Shown here one piece after another: positions 16,900 to 24,973 of a stretch of DNA of 47,929 nt. The position numbers were made by a program, and so were the translations under genes. Source of the stretch: JBKJUK01 sp046590705 (GTDB taxonomy: Bacteria > Acidobacteriota > Thermoanaerobaculia > Gp7-AA8); contig JBKJUK010000360.1 in assembly GCA_046590705.1 (NCBI GenBank), positions 1 to 47,929 on the forward strand, written 5' to 3'. Below the pieces are notes generated by a model that ran no database searches, was not told where the DNA came from, and saw only the letters and a list, made by a program, of their open reading frames with translations. The first letter of the stretch is position 1, and each line of letters opens with the position of its first letter.

Positions 16900-16930
16900 A
16901 AAACGGCGCCCGAAAGGGCGCCGTTTTATT
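16900..16930 (+). terminator. Rho-independent terminator
   Basis: A GC-rich perfect hairpin (ACGGCGCC, loop CGAAAG, GGCGCCGT) is followed by TTTTATT. It lies 21 bases after the stop of the TM2-like gene and ends the plus-strand membrane-protein operon. The minus-strand methionine sulfoxide reductase gene ends 87 bases further on, so the A-rich left flank may let it act in both directions. Confidence 0.9.
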
Positions 16931-17016
16931 AGGGGTCATGACAGGACATCGCATGTCGCGAATGAACGCGCAGCAGCGCATCGGGTACTTGGTTCAGTTC
17001 CGCCAGAGATTCTGCG

Positions 17017-17484
17017 TCAGTCACGCTGAAAGATCTCGCAGATCTTTTCTAGACCCTCGCGGTCGACTTCGTCGAAAGAGTCGTACTGCGCCGAGTCCAC
17101 GTCCAGCACCGCAATCAACTTTTTGTCGCGCCCAAACACCGGTACTACGATCTCTGACTTTGATCGTGAATCGCAGGCGATATGACCCGGAAATTTTTCG
17201 ACGTCGGGAACGATGAGGGTCTCGAGTTTCTCGGCCGCGGTTCCGCAGACGCCTTTGCCAATCTCGATCTGAAGACATCCAACCGTGCCGATGTATGGAC
17301 CGACCACCAGCCTGGTCCCGCAGACCCGATAGAAACCGGTCCAGAAGTAAACGGGAAACTTCTGCACCAGCACGGCGTTGATGGTGGCCATCATGGCGAT
17401 CTCGTCGAGCTTCCAACCACCTTCGTCATCGAGAACGCTGACGATCTCCCGCTCGGCCTCTTCATACAGTGCTTTCTTGTCCAT
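17017..17484 (-). CDS. msrC: Free methionine-(R)-sulfoxide reductase, GAF domain
   Basis: A cytosolic enzyme of 155 residues that reduces free (not protein-bound) methionine-R-sulfoxide with thioredoxin. It is a single GAF domain. The three cysteines Cys70, Cys80 and Cys104 in GCLQIEIGKGVCG and FPGHIACDS have the same spacing (10 and 24) as the catalytic and resolving cysteines of the E. coli enzyme. The block SEIVVPVF and the following VLDVDS are also typical. ATG 17484 is chosen because AGAGGA lies just upstream; the frame extends to 17538 without homology. Confidence 0.92.
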   Translation of the reverse strand: MDKKALYEEAEREIVSVLDDEGGWKLDEIAMMATINAVLVQKFPVYFWTGFYRVCGTRLVVGPYIGTVGCLQIEIGKGVCGTAAEKLETLIVPDVEKFPGHIACDSRSKSEIVVPVFGRDKKLIAVLDVDSAQYDSFDEVDREGLEKICEIFQRD

Positions 17485-17576
17485 GGTTCCTCTCAGTTCA
17501 GGCGCCGCATGATAGAGGAGTGTGAGGTGATGTTCCATGAACCCTCTCCAATCGCACTCAATGCACCTGAGGATTC

Positions 17577-17724
17577 GTCATCCCGAGCGGCGGGATGGGT
17601 GGGCGCGAGGGATCTACGCACAGGGACCGCGCTATGAATTCTGAGCGGGACCCTTTCGCGTAGATTCCTCAATCGCAGCTCTTTCTGCGTGTGCTACGAG
17701 CACGGCCTGCTCCTTCGGAATGAC
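17577..17724. mobile_element. MITE-like inverted-repeat element, copy C1
   Basis: A non-coding element of about 148 bp with inverted ends GTCATCCCGAGC and CCTTCGGAATGAC, and inner arms GGATCTACGC (near 17610) and GCGTAGATTCC (near 17658). It resembles the B elements but has a different core (ATCTACGC in place of ATCTCCGGTCC). It lies between the YfhO-family gene and the methionine sulfoxide reductase gene, both on the minus strand. The whole 17485-17792 gap holds only this element and the palindrome at 17763-17821. Confidence 0.75.
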
Positions 17725-17762
17725 GTTGCTGGTCCGTCGCAACTCAATCCCTCTGTCAATGG

Positions 17763-17821
17763 GACTCGCGATTGCGAAGTTCGTTCAGCGCCTCACAGGC
17801 AGGATTGCCTGTGCTCCACAC
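17763..17821 (-). repeat. CACAGGCA palindromic repeat, copy A4, inside a coding 3' end
   Basis: The palindrome is at 17794-17813. Read on the minus strand, its tail (GGCGCTGAACGAACTTCGC and on) matches the tail of the copies at 1668 and 24869, which shows that the repeat unit is about 57 bases and not only the palindrome. The stop codon of the YfhO-family gene (17793-17795) lies at the edge of the palindrome, so the repeat encodes the last residues of that protein. Confidence 0.88.
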
Positions 17822-20222
17822 GGCTGCCCATTCGCCGCGAGAACACGATTCCAGCGACCAGGAGCGAGAGCATCACCATCGCCGAGACAAGCATCGATGT
17901 GTAGAACGACAGCGGCTGGTAGATCACTTCGATCTTCGACTTGCCAGGAGGAGCGAGAAAGCCAATGAAGGCGGCGTTCACCTCGATGATCTTCAGCTTC
18001 TCTTTTCCGTTCCTGAAGACTTTCCAGCCTGGCCAGAAAGGCTGGCTGCTGATCACCAGTGTCCAGCGCGGCGCGTCGACGTCGAGTACAAAACGGCGTC
18101 CCTCCGCCTTGTCCACGCGAACTTCAGCTACCTTCGCATTGAGCGCTCTGGGGGAGAGCAGATCGGACCCAACCAGTTTGATCATGTCACTCGGCAGCCG
18201 CTTGAGGATGACCGTGTTAGCCCAGTCACGATTCTTCAGAATCATCTCTACGCGTTTCGCATCATCGAACTCGGTGAAGACGATACGGGCTGCATAGAAA
18301 CGAGGCAGCGCGTCCAGATTCCTGAAGATTTTTCCGTCGTAGCCCGAGTAGACCTCGACGAACTTGCCCTGCGGCAGCGCATCGCGTTGTGAAGTCAGGA
18401 TGTAACGCACATTGAGGTAATCGAGGAATGGATGATCGAAGTGCCTCATCTTCCCGAAATACTCGAAACTCGAGTAGCCGGTGAAGACGCGCAGCGCCCC
18501 GAGAAATTTTCCATTGGCCATCGGATCGTGTGAGCGGATGTCCTCGAGCCCGTATACGGCTGCCGTGTTCGGAAACAGCATTGAGTTCGGAGCCGCAATG
18601 CGGAACGGCTTTGGATCGCCGGCCGCAGGGCGCTGCTGCAGCGACTGCATGGCCCGAATGATCGGCGTCGTCGGATAGAGATAGCTCTCGGGAACGTCAG
18701 AGTTTCGATTCAGGCCGAATGAGAACAGATCGCAGGCCACGGCCACGGCAAGCAGCAATACCGCAACGGTGACACGCCCACTGACCTGCAGGAAAACCAG
18801 AGACGCCACCACCAGTACCAGCACCTCCGGCAGGAGACTCCGGATGGCATGATTCCACGAAGCGGCGCCCGGAAATTGGATGAGCAGAAAGGGTAAGACC
18901 AGAATCACGGCGGTGATTCCGAGCGCAATCCAGCGCAGACGGTCCTGCTGCCGGAGAATCTGGTCGAGTGCGATTCCTGCGAGAACAGCGAGACTCCAGC
19001 AGACGATCAATTGCAGCCTGCCATTCGCTGCCAGCGAGAACAGCGGAAGCTTGTGAAACAGGTCCGTGAGTCCCGGCACGTTCAGCGCCAGAGCAAGCAG
19101 CAGCGGCGCGGAAAACAAGTAGAACGTAGCTGGTGCGTCCCAGACGCGCCGTCGCAGGAAGCCGAGAACGAGGTAGATCCAGCCGAAGATGCCGAAGATG
19201 CCGGCGTATCCGCCAACGGTCTCCGCGATTCCAGGCCCCCACACATTCTGCTCCCGAATGCTTCCGAAGAATCCGGGCTGAAACGTAGGAATCAGGAATC
19301 GCAAATCCTGCATTTCATGCTCCCACGGCAGGGCCCGGAGTTGGTCCATGCGCTGCGAGAAGGGCAGGGTTTCCAGTAGCGGGGCTACCGCGGGAAGCGC
19401 GATGAGCAGCGCCGTCACTCCTGCCGCCGCGATCAATCCGGTTGACCGGAGACTCTCGACTGTTCGTCGCGTCAACAGAAGAAACAACAGGTACAGTCCG
19501 CTCCCGAACACGATATGCGCCGCAGTCTCAGGATGTCCACCGAGGAGAAGAAGCACGAAGCCAGTGGTCATGAAGAGGAAGCGGTGAAAGGTGCGCTTGT
19601 CGAACAGCAGATCGATACCGAGAAAAATCGCTGGAAGAAAGGCCGAAACCGTAGCGTGCGGGAAATGCAGCCAGACCGTGATGAAGCTGCAGAAAGCGAA
19701 ACTGATCGCGGTGATGATCGAGGCAGATTCAGAGAAACCGCGCCGCCTCATGTAAAGGAAACTCAGCGAGAGAGCCGCCAGTAGTTTCATTGCGGCCTCG
19801 AACGTAATACTGCGCCCGAGTGTCAGGGGCAGACCGAGTATTCTCAGCGGCGAGAACGCTCCGCTCTGGCCATTTCCGAGCAGCGGATAGCCCGCACCGT
19901 TGGAAGAGTTCCAGAGCGGAATCTCGAGATTCTTCCAGGCCTCGCGCACTTGATGGGCCCACGGCACGATCTGCAGAGTGAGGTCGTTCATCTCCGCATT
20001 CACACCGGGATATGGGCCCTTGATCGCGGACCATGGCTCGATCAGGTAAACGTAGTCAGCCGGGAAGTCGACGTACGACGAAGTCAGGGGACGGAAGAGA
20101 AACCCAAGCACGAGAAGATAGAAGACCAGCGCGACGCGCCAGTCGAGTTGCTTGTTCCAGCGTCTGGCTATCGCGACCAGAGCGGCGTAGAGCAGCGCAA
20201 CATAGAGAAACGTCAGGTTCAC
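17793..20222 (-). CDS. YfhO family polytopic membrane protein
   Basis: A large inner-membrane protein of 809 residues with about 12-14 helices and the typical YfhO N-terminal blocks: PLTSSYVDFPADYVYLIEPW and IPLWNSSNGAGYPLLGNGQSGAFSP in the first extracytoplasmic loop, and GGHPETAAH. The C-terminal 250 residues are a soluble extracytoplasmic domain (SSQPFWPGWKVFRNGKEK) followed by a last helix. The family has a GT-C-like layout and is implicated in transferring sugars to cell-surface polymers; the substrate here is unknown. The start codon is GTG. The gene lies 52 bases after the lpxL-like gene in the same direction, so it may belong to the lipid A operon. The last residues (about VEHRQSCL) come from a dispersed repeat. 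Confidence 0.85.
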   Translation of the reverse strand: MNLTFLYVALLYAALVAIARRWNKQLDWRVALVFYLLVLGFLFRPLTSSYVDFPADYVYLIEPWSAIKGPYPGVNAEMNDLTLQIVPWAHQVREAWKNLEIPLWNSSNGAGYPLLGNGQSGAFSPLRILGLPLTLGRSITFEAAMKLLAALSLSFLYMRRRGFSESASIITAISFAFCSFITVWLHFPHATVSAFLPAIFLGIDLLFDKRTFHRFLFMTTGFVLLLLGGHPETAAHIVFGSGLYLLFLLLTRRTVESLRSTGLIAAAGVTALLIALPAVAPLLETLPFSQRMDQLRALPWEHEMQDLRFLIPTFQPGFFGSIREQNVWGPGIAETVGGYAGIFGIFGWIYLVLGFLRRRVWDAPATFYLFSAPLLLALALNVPGLTDLFHKLPLFSLAANGRLQLIVCWSLAVLAGIALDQILRQQDRLRWIALGITAVILVLPFLLIQFPGAASWNHAIRSLLPEVLVLVVASLVFLQVSGRVTVAVLLLAVAVACDLFSFGLNRNSDVPESYLYPTTPIIRAMQSLQQRPAAGDPKPFRIAAPNSMLFPNTAAVYGLEDIRSHDPMANGKFLGALRVFTGYSSFEYFGKMRHFDHPFLDYLNVRYILTSQRDALPQGKFVEVYSGYDGKIFRNLDALPRFYAARIVFTEFDDAKRVEMILKNRDWANTVILKRLPSDMIKLVGSDLLSPRALNAKVAEVRVDKAEGRRFVLDVDAPRWTLVISSQPFWPGWKVFRNGKEKLKIIEVNAAFIGFLAPPGKSKIEVIYQPLSFYTSMLVSAMVMLSLLVAGIVFSRRMGSRVEHRQSCL

Positions 20223-20274
20223 GGAAATCGCTTATAACAGGATTGTGCTTTGGTACCGCTGCCGAAATGCCGCT

Positions 20275-21180
20275 TCATGCGCGCTTCCATCGGTCGTGCA
20301 TCCAGAGCCAGAGCTCCGGACGATCGAAGATTCGACTGCTGATGATGTCATTCATGCGCGCAGTGATGCCTTCCACGCTGCGCGCTTCAAGCGGTAACTC
20401 GTCCACGACGAGAGGAAGATCGAAGATCACTTTCACCTTCGCGCCCTCGGGATAGCAGAAGACTGGGAGAATGGCTGCGCCGTAACGTAGCGCCATCTTG
20501 GCTGGGGCCGAAGTCGTCCAGGCTGGATGTCCCAGGAATGGGACCAGGATTCCTTCGCGCTGCTTCACTGACTGGTCAGGCAGCAGGATTACCGTTCCGC
20601 CCCGGGTGAGCGTTTCGATCATCGGCCTGGCCGCGTTGCGTCGCTCGACCATGGTAACGCCCGCTCTGATGCGTGCGGCGTAGAGCGCAGACTCGAGCAG
20701 CGAGTTGTCGAGCGCACGGGCAATCACGATCACGGGAGAAGGCAGAAGGTGGGCCTGACTCACCCCCACTTCCCAGTCGCCGAAGTGCGCAGAAATGAGA
20801 ATGACGCCTCGACCTCCGGACGCTGCGCGATCAACGTAATCACGATTGACGATCTCGATTTCGCGTTCGACATCTTCGGCCGCCGAACTCCCGCCGCGGA
20901 GATACTCGAGGGCCATGCGGGTGAAGTGAATCCAGCAGGCCTTCAGAATCGCCCCGCGTTCGGCTTCACTCTTCGCAGGAAACGCCAGTGCCAGATTGGC
21001 GCTGGCAGTGCGGCTTCGCCGTCGGATCACACGCGAGAGCAATGCCGCACCGCGACGCGACCAGCGATCAATTGAGGTCTGGTCTGCACCGCGAAGAGCC
21101 CGCACCACGGAACTGAAGACCATGAATTCGGCCCGCTGCTTCCAGGCCGCCTTCTGCTTCTTTCGTCTCTTCGGTGTCAT
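20275..21180 (-). CDS. LpxL/HtrB-type lipid A acyltransferase
   Basis: A 301-residue membrane-associated acyltransferase that probably adds a secondary acyl chain to Kdo-lipid A at the inner membrane. The family motif is AHFGDWE, with catalytic His132 and acidic Glu137 matching HxxxxE of LpxL. Further blocks are LLPDQSVKQREGILVPFLG and AKMALRYGAAILPVF. The N-terminus is very basic (KRRKKQK) before a short hydrophobic stretch. The ATG overlaps the lpxK stop by four bases, so translation is coupled. Which acyl position it modifies cannot be told, and no second copy is nearby. Confidence 0.88.
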   Translation of the reverse strand: MTPKRRKKQKAAWKQRAEFMVFSSVVRALRGADQTSIDRWSRRGAALLSRVIRRRSRTASANLALAFPAKSEAERGAILKACWIHFTRMALEYLRGGSSAAEDVEREIEIVNRDYVDRAASGGRGVILISAHFGDWEVGVSQAHLLPSPVIVIARALDNSLLESALYAARIRAGVTMVERRNAARPMIETLTRGGTVILLPDQSVKQREGILVPFLGHPAWTTSAPAKMALRYGAAILPVFCYPEGAKVKVIFDLPLVVDELPLEARSVEGITARMNDIISSRIFDRPELWLWMHDRWKRA

Positions 21181-22115
21181 GGCCGGCTTTTGCTCACCAG
21201 CTGTGAGAGCTGGTCGAGAAGTTCCTGCTCGCGCGCAATCACCATCTCCACAACCAGAGTGAGCGTTCCGCTGGCGAGTTTCACGCTGTCCTTCTCTGTG
21301 GTGACCAGTCGCGCGCCCGCAGCAGATGCCATGCGTCGCAGTTCCGACAGTTCATCGCCGGCATAGGCGTAATGATCGCGAAAAGAACGCTTGAGAATAA
21401 GGTTCGCTCCGAGAGACTCGAGGAGTTTGAAAAACTGCTGATTGTTGGCGAGGGCGGAAAAGGCGACGAGCTTCTGATTGCGCAATGTTCCGATCTCCTC
21501 GCGCGCGCCGTCTTCGCCGATGAGGTGCGACGGTTGAAGGTTGACCTCGTGAACCGATGCCTCCAGAGTGCGCGGAACCGTGGCCTGGCCCCGCCTCAGA
21601 ACGGTATCTGCATCGCGGAGTGCCGCGTGTCCTTCGCGGAGATACGTCCGCGTAGCGTTGATCAGTACAACATCCCAGTCCCGCTCCAGCTGCAGATGCT
21701 GAAAGCCGTCGTCGAGCAGGAAAACATCGCAGTCGTTCTTAGCGAGAAACCATGTCCCGCTGGCGTGCCGATCTGCGCCGACGATGACGGGGACGGCAGG
21801 CAGGCGTTTGTGCAGCAGACTCGGCTCGTCGCCAAACCTGCTCCAGTCCCCCGCGCTGACCTGTTCGACGGCCGTAGTTCCGGTGCGACCATAGCCGCGT
21901 GTGAGGATGACTACGCGAAGCCCACGCTTCTGCAGCCCTTCGGCAATGGCAATGACGGTCGGCGTCTTGCCACCTCCGCCCATGGCCAGGTTTCCGATCG
22001 AAATCACCGGTCGCGGGAGCCGCTTCCCCTTCAGCGTGCCTGACCGGTAAAGAGCCCGACGCGAGCGGTTCAGGGCCCGGTAGCAAAGCTCGGCCGGTTT
22101 GAGGAGGTAATTCAT
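21177..22115 (-). CDS. lpxK: Tetraacyldisaccharide 4'-kinase LpxK
   Basis: A 312-residue membrane-anchored kinase that phosphorylates the 4' position of the lipid A precursor using ATP. The P-loop is GNLAMGGGGKTPTV at about 41-54. Other family blocks are ILTRGYGR, DEPSLL, ADRHASG and LDDGFQHLQLERDWDVVLIN. The protein is of standard length. It sits in the order waaA, lpxK, lpxL-like on the minus strand, with one base between the waaA stop and its start, so it is tightly coupled. The lipid A cluster shows the host makes LPS or lipooligosaccharide. Confidence 0.95.
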   Translation of the reverse strand: MNYLLKPAELCYRALNRSRRALYRSGTLKGKRLPRPVISIGNLAMGGGGKTPTVIAIAEGLQKRGLRVVILTRGYGRTGTTAVEQVSAGDWSRFGDEPSLLHKRLPAVPVIVGADRHASGTWFLAKNDCDVFLLDDGFQHLQLERDWDVVLINATRTYLREGHAALRDADTVLRRGQATVPRTLEASVHEVNLQPSHLIGEDGAREEIGTLRNQKLVAFSALANNQQFFKLLESLGANLILKRSFRDHYAYAGDELSELRRMASAAGARLVTTEKDSVKLASGTLTLVVEMVIAREQELLDQLSQLVSKSRP

Positions 22116-22116
22116 C

Positions 22117-23427
22117 TCAGCGAATCGCCGGGGTCGTGACCGCGTTCGGCATAGCGATCCTTGGAGCGGGTTCTGCCGCGCCGTCGAGAAGGCTGACGAT
22201 GCGTTCCGCCGTCAGCTGCGCAGCTCCGCGATTCTTCTCGATCGTAGCCAGAGCCCGGCGCGAGAATGCTGCCCGCGCTTCCGGATTCCCGGTCATTTCC
22301 CGCACAAACGAAGACAAAGCCTCGGCGGTCGGTACTTCCACCGCACCTGCTTCATGCAGGAAGCTGAGAGCGATCTCGCGAAAGTTGGACATGTGAGGCC
22401 CGAAGGCCACCGGACAACCCGCCGCGGCCGGCTCGATGGGATTGTGTCCGCCCACCGGAACGAGACTTCCTCCGACGAAGGCGCAGACTGCATGCCGGTA
22501 CATGCGCGCCAGCTCACCAATCGAATCGAGCAGTAGTACGTCCGCAGCACTCCCCGATGAAATCTCTGTCCGACGGGCAAAACGAATTCCGGCGGTGGAC
22601 AGCAGACCGGCAACGATCTCGAAACGCTCCGGCTTTCTCGGTGCGATGACCACAAAGATTCCGGCCTCGATCATCGACTGGACCTCGGGGAGCAGCATCT
22701 CGTCCTCCCCTTCGGTAGTCGACCCGGCTACGAAGATCGGACGCGAGTCAGCCAGCGCCTCGAGTTCTTTCTCGAAGGCCAGCGGTGACGGGTCGGGATG
22801 TACATCGAACTTCACGTTGCCGGTCACTTCGACCCTCGAGGAATCGGCTCCCATCTTCACGAAGCGAACGCGATCAGTCTGTTCGCGGGCCAGAATCTGC
22901 TCGAACCGGCGCAGGACCGGTTTGATCAGCAGACGAAGAGCGTAATAGCGGGGGAAGGAGCGGTCTGAAATTCTTCCGTTCGTCAGAAGCGACCTGATTC
23001 CGCGCCCGCTGACGTGGCGCATGAGATTCGGCCAGATCTCGGTCTCGACAGTCGCGAAGGTGCGCGGCGAGTAGTGATCGAGAAATCTTCTGATCGGCAG
23101 ACTGAGATCGAGTGGAAAGTAGGTCACGTGGGCGTCAGGAAAGGCGCGTCGGGCCAGGGCCTGCCCGGTCACGGTGGTGGTGGTTACGACCAGGGTAGTT
23201 TCAGGCCGGAGTGCGCGAACGCGATCGAGGATGATCTTCGCTGCGGCCACCTCCCCCACCGAGACGGCGTGCACCCAGAGATCATGAGGCTCGGGCCTTC
23301 CGCGATATCTGCCGAAGCGCTCCGGAAAATTCACGATGTACTTTCCGCGAAGGAATCCGATGACGAGAAACCAGGGAAGCGCGACGATGAGCACGAGACT
23401 CAGCAGCGCCTCGTAGAGAAGGAACAT
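22117..23427 (-). CDS. waaA: 3-deoxy-D-manno-octulosonic acid transferase WaaA (KdtA)
   Basis: A 436-residue GT30 glycosyltransferase that adds Kdo to lipid A on the cytosolic face of the inner membrane. An N-terminal membrane anchor (about 1-25) precedes FPERFGRY and HAVSVGEVAAA, whose Glu is the likely catalytic base. TTTTVTGQALA, FPLDLSLP and VETEIWPNLM are family marks, and the C-terminal GT-B half has GSTTEGEDEMLL and GGHNPIEPAAAGCPVAFGPH. It is the first gene of the lipid A run and is divergent from hflX, with 90 bases between the two starts. The number of Kdo residues added cannot be told. Confidence 0.95.
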   Translation of the reverse strand: MFLLYEALLSLVLIVALPWFLVIGFLRGKYIVNFPERFGRYRGRPEPHDLWVHAVSVGEVAAAKIILDRVRALRPETTLVVTTTTVTGQALARRAFPDAHVTYFPLDLSLPIRRFLDHYSPRTFATVETEIWPNLMRHVSGRGIRSLLTNGRISDRSFPRYYALRLLIKPVLRRFEQILAREQTDRVRFVKMGADSSRVEVTGNVKFDVHPDPSPLAFEKELEALADSRPIFVAGSTTEGEDEMLLPEVQSMIEAGIFVVIAPRKPERFEIVAGLLSTAGIRFARRTEISSGSAADVLLLDSIGELARMYRHAVCAFVGGSLVPVGGHNPIEPAAAGCPVAFGPHMSNFREIALSFLHEAGAVEVPTAEALSSFVREMTGNPEARAAFSRRALATIEKNRGAAQLTAERIVSLLDGAAEPAPRIAMPNAVTTPAIR

Positions 23428-23517
23428 GCGGCTGCAATTGTACTAGACCGACCTGACGAGAGAATCCGCCCGGTTCCGGCGCGCCTCTTGTATAGTGAGT
23501 TCACCGGAAACAAACGA

Positions 23518-24771
23518 TTGCCCGCCCCTCCCCAGCTCGCAGAATCCGAGAAAGCCATCGTCGTCGGATTGATCCTGCCGAACGCGATCAAGTCGGTCGC
23601 CGAGGAACATCTCGACGAACTCGCGGCCCTGGTTGGTGCAGCGAACGGCTCGGTGGTCGGCAGAGTGATGCAGGAGCGTCACTCGCCTGACCGGGCCACC
23701 TTCGTCGGCAGCGGTAAAGCCGAGGAAATCGAGCGGATGGTGAAGGAATTTTCCGCGCAGCTGGTGGTCTTCGATGACGACCTCTCTCCTGCTCAAACCA
23801 AGAATCTCGAGAAGATCATCAACGTAAAGGTCATCGATCGCAGCGCCCTGATTCTGGACATTTTCTCCCGCCGGGCCCGCAGCCGGGAATCGCAGACACA
23901 GGTTGAACTCGCGCAGCTCAACTACCTGCTGCCGAGACTCACCAGACACTGGACACATCTGTCGCGGCAGGCCGGAGGGATTGGAGGACGCGGGGTCGGT
24001 GAGACTCAGCTCGAACTCGATCGCCGCATGATCCGCGTGCGCATCAGCAGGCTCAAGGGCGATCTCGAGAAGATCGAGAAGACCCGCGCCACACAGCGAA
24101 AAGGGCGGCAGGACGTCTTCACCGTGGCGCTGGTCGGTTACACCAACGCCGGCAAGTCGACACTGTTCAATGCGCTCACCAATGGTTCCGCGGAGGCGGT
24201 CGACAAAGTGTTCGCCACGCTCGACGCCAAGATGCAGAAGATCAGCTTCCCCATGCCCACTGACACAGTCGTCATCGATACGGTCGGGTTCATCCGCAAA
24301 CTCCCGCATCATCTGGTGGCTTCGTTCCGTTCCACGATGGAAGAAGCCATCTCGGCGGATCTCGTTCTGCATGTCATCAACATGACCCATCCGCAAGTGG
24401 AAGAGCAGCGCGAGGTCGGCCGGCAGGTTCTCGAAGAACTGAAGGTGCCCGTCGCGAGAATCATCGAGGTCTTCAACAAAGCGGATCAGGTCGAAGGGAG
24501 TCTGTACGAGGAAAGAGGGCGGAGTTGCGCCACTGTCTCTGCGCTCACTGGTAAAGGGATCGACTATCTGGTGGAGTTGGTTCGCAAGTTCGAACGAGAA
24601 CGGGGAGTCGTACTCCACCTTTCCTTTCCGATGCGGGAAGCAAGACTGATCTCGATGCTGCACAGTCTCGCGGAAGTGCGCGAGCAGAAAGCCACGGACG
24701 AGACCATGGATTTCACGGCCTGGGTTCCGAAGGACCATCTGCACCACTTCGAGCAATTCGCCGTCAGCTGA
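23518..24771 (+). CDS. hflX: Ribosome-associated GTPase HflX
   Basis: A 417-residue GTPase that binds the 50S subunit and splits stalled ribosomes, especially under heat stress. The N-terminal HflX domain has DRATFVGSGKAEEI and FDDDLSPAQTKNLE, then the linker QAGGIGGRGVGETQLELDRR. The G domain has GYTNAGKSTLFNAL (G1), DTVGFI (G3) and FNKAD (G4). There is no ATG before the homology. TTG 23518 (LPAPPQLAE) is chosen because GGAAA precedes it; TTG 23488 would add ten residues. TATAGT at 23491-23496 could be a -10 box, giving a very short leader and favouring 23518. The frame is open far upstream, antisense to waaA; that part is not coding. Confidence 0.9.
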   Translation: MPAPPQLAESEKAIVVGLILPNAIKSVAEEHLDELAALVGAANGSVVGRVMQERHSPDRATFVGSGKAEEIERMVKEFSAQLVVFDDDLSPAQTKNLEKIINVKVIDRSALILDIFSRRARSRESQTQVELAQLNYLLPRLTRHWTHLSRQAGGIGGRGVGETQLELDRRMIRVRISRLKGDLEKIEKTRATQRKGRQDVFTVALVGYTNAGKSTLFNALTNGSAEAVDKVFATLDAKMQKISFPMPTDTVVIDTVGFIRKLPHHLVASFRSTMEEAISADLVLHVINMTHPQVEEQREVGRQVLEELKVPVARIIEVFNKADQVEGSLYEERGRSCATVSALTGKGIDYLVELVRKFERERGVVLHLSFPMREARLISMLHSLAEVREQKATDETMDFTAWVPKDHLHHFEQFAVS

Positions 24772-24818
24772 TCCGCGGAAGTTACACTCTGTCGCCTGCC
24801 GCGCAACGTCAGGGTCGC

Positions 24819-24946
24819 GGACGCGCTGCTGCGCGTCCCTACACGGTGATTGCAGTGCATCTGTGTGGCACAGGCAATCCTGCCTGTGACGCGCTGAACT
24901 AAGTTAATCGCAATGCGCAGGGTAGGGACGGCGCAGCAGCGCGTCC
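24819..24946. repeat. Nested inverted repeat around palindrome A5
   Basis: Outer arms GGACGCGCTGCTGCGCGTCC at 24819-24838 (continuing CTAC) and the inverted arm from GTAGGGAC at 24922 to GCGTCC at 24946 enclose a copy of the CACAGGCA palindrome at 24869-24888 with its tail. This looks like one repeat inserted into another. It fills the convergent gap between hflX and the GT39-like gene, which otherwise holds no gene. A lone copy of the outer arm lies at 40431-40453, after the HU terminator. Confidence 0.82.
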
Positions 24947-24973
24947 GATACCTCGTCGTCGTAACCACGCGGC

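Noticed and set aside
23443..24756. 437-residue frame antisense to hflX
   Set aside because: It is a shadow of the conserved hflX reading frame, with no recognisable domain.
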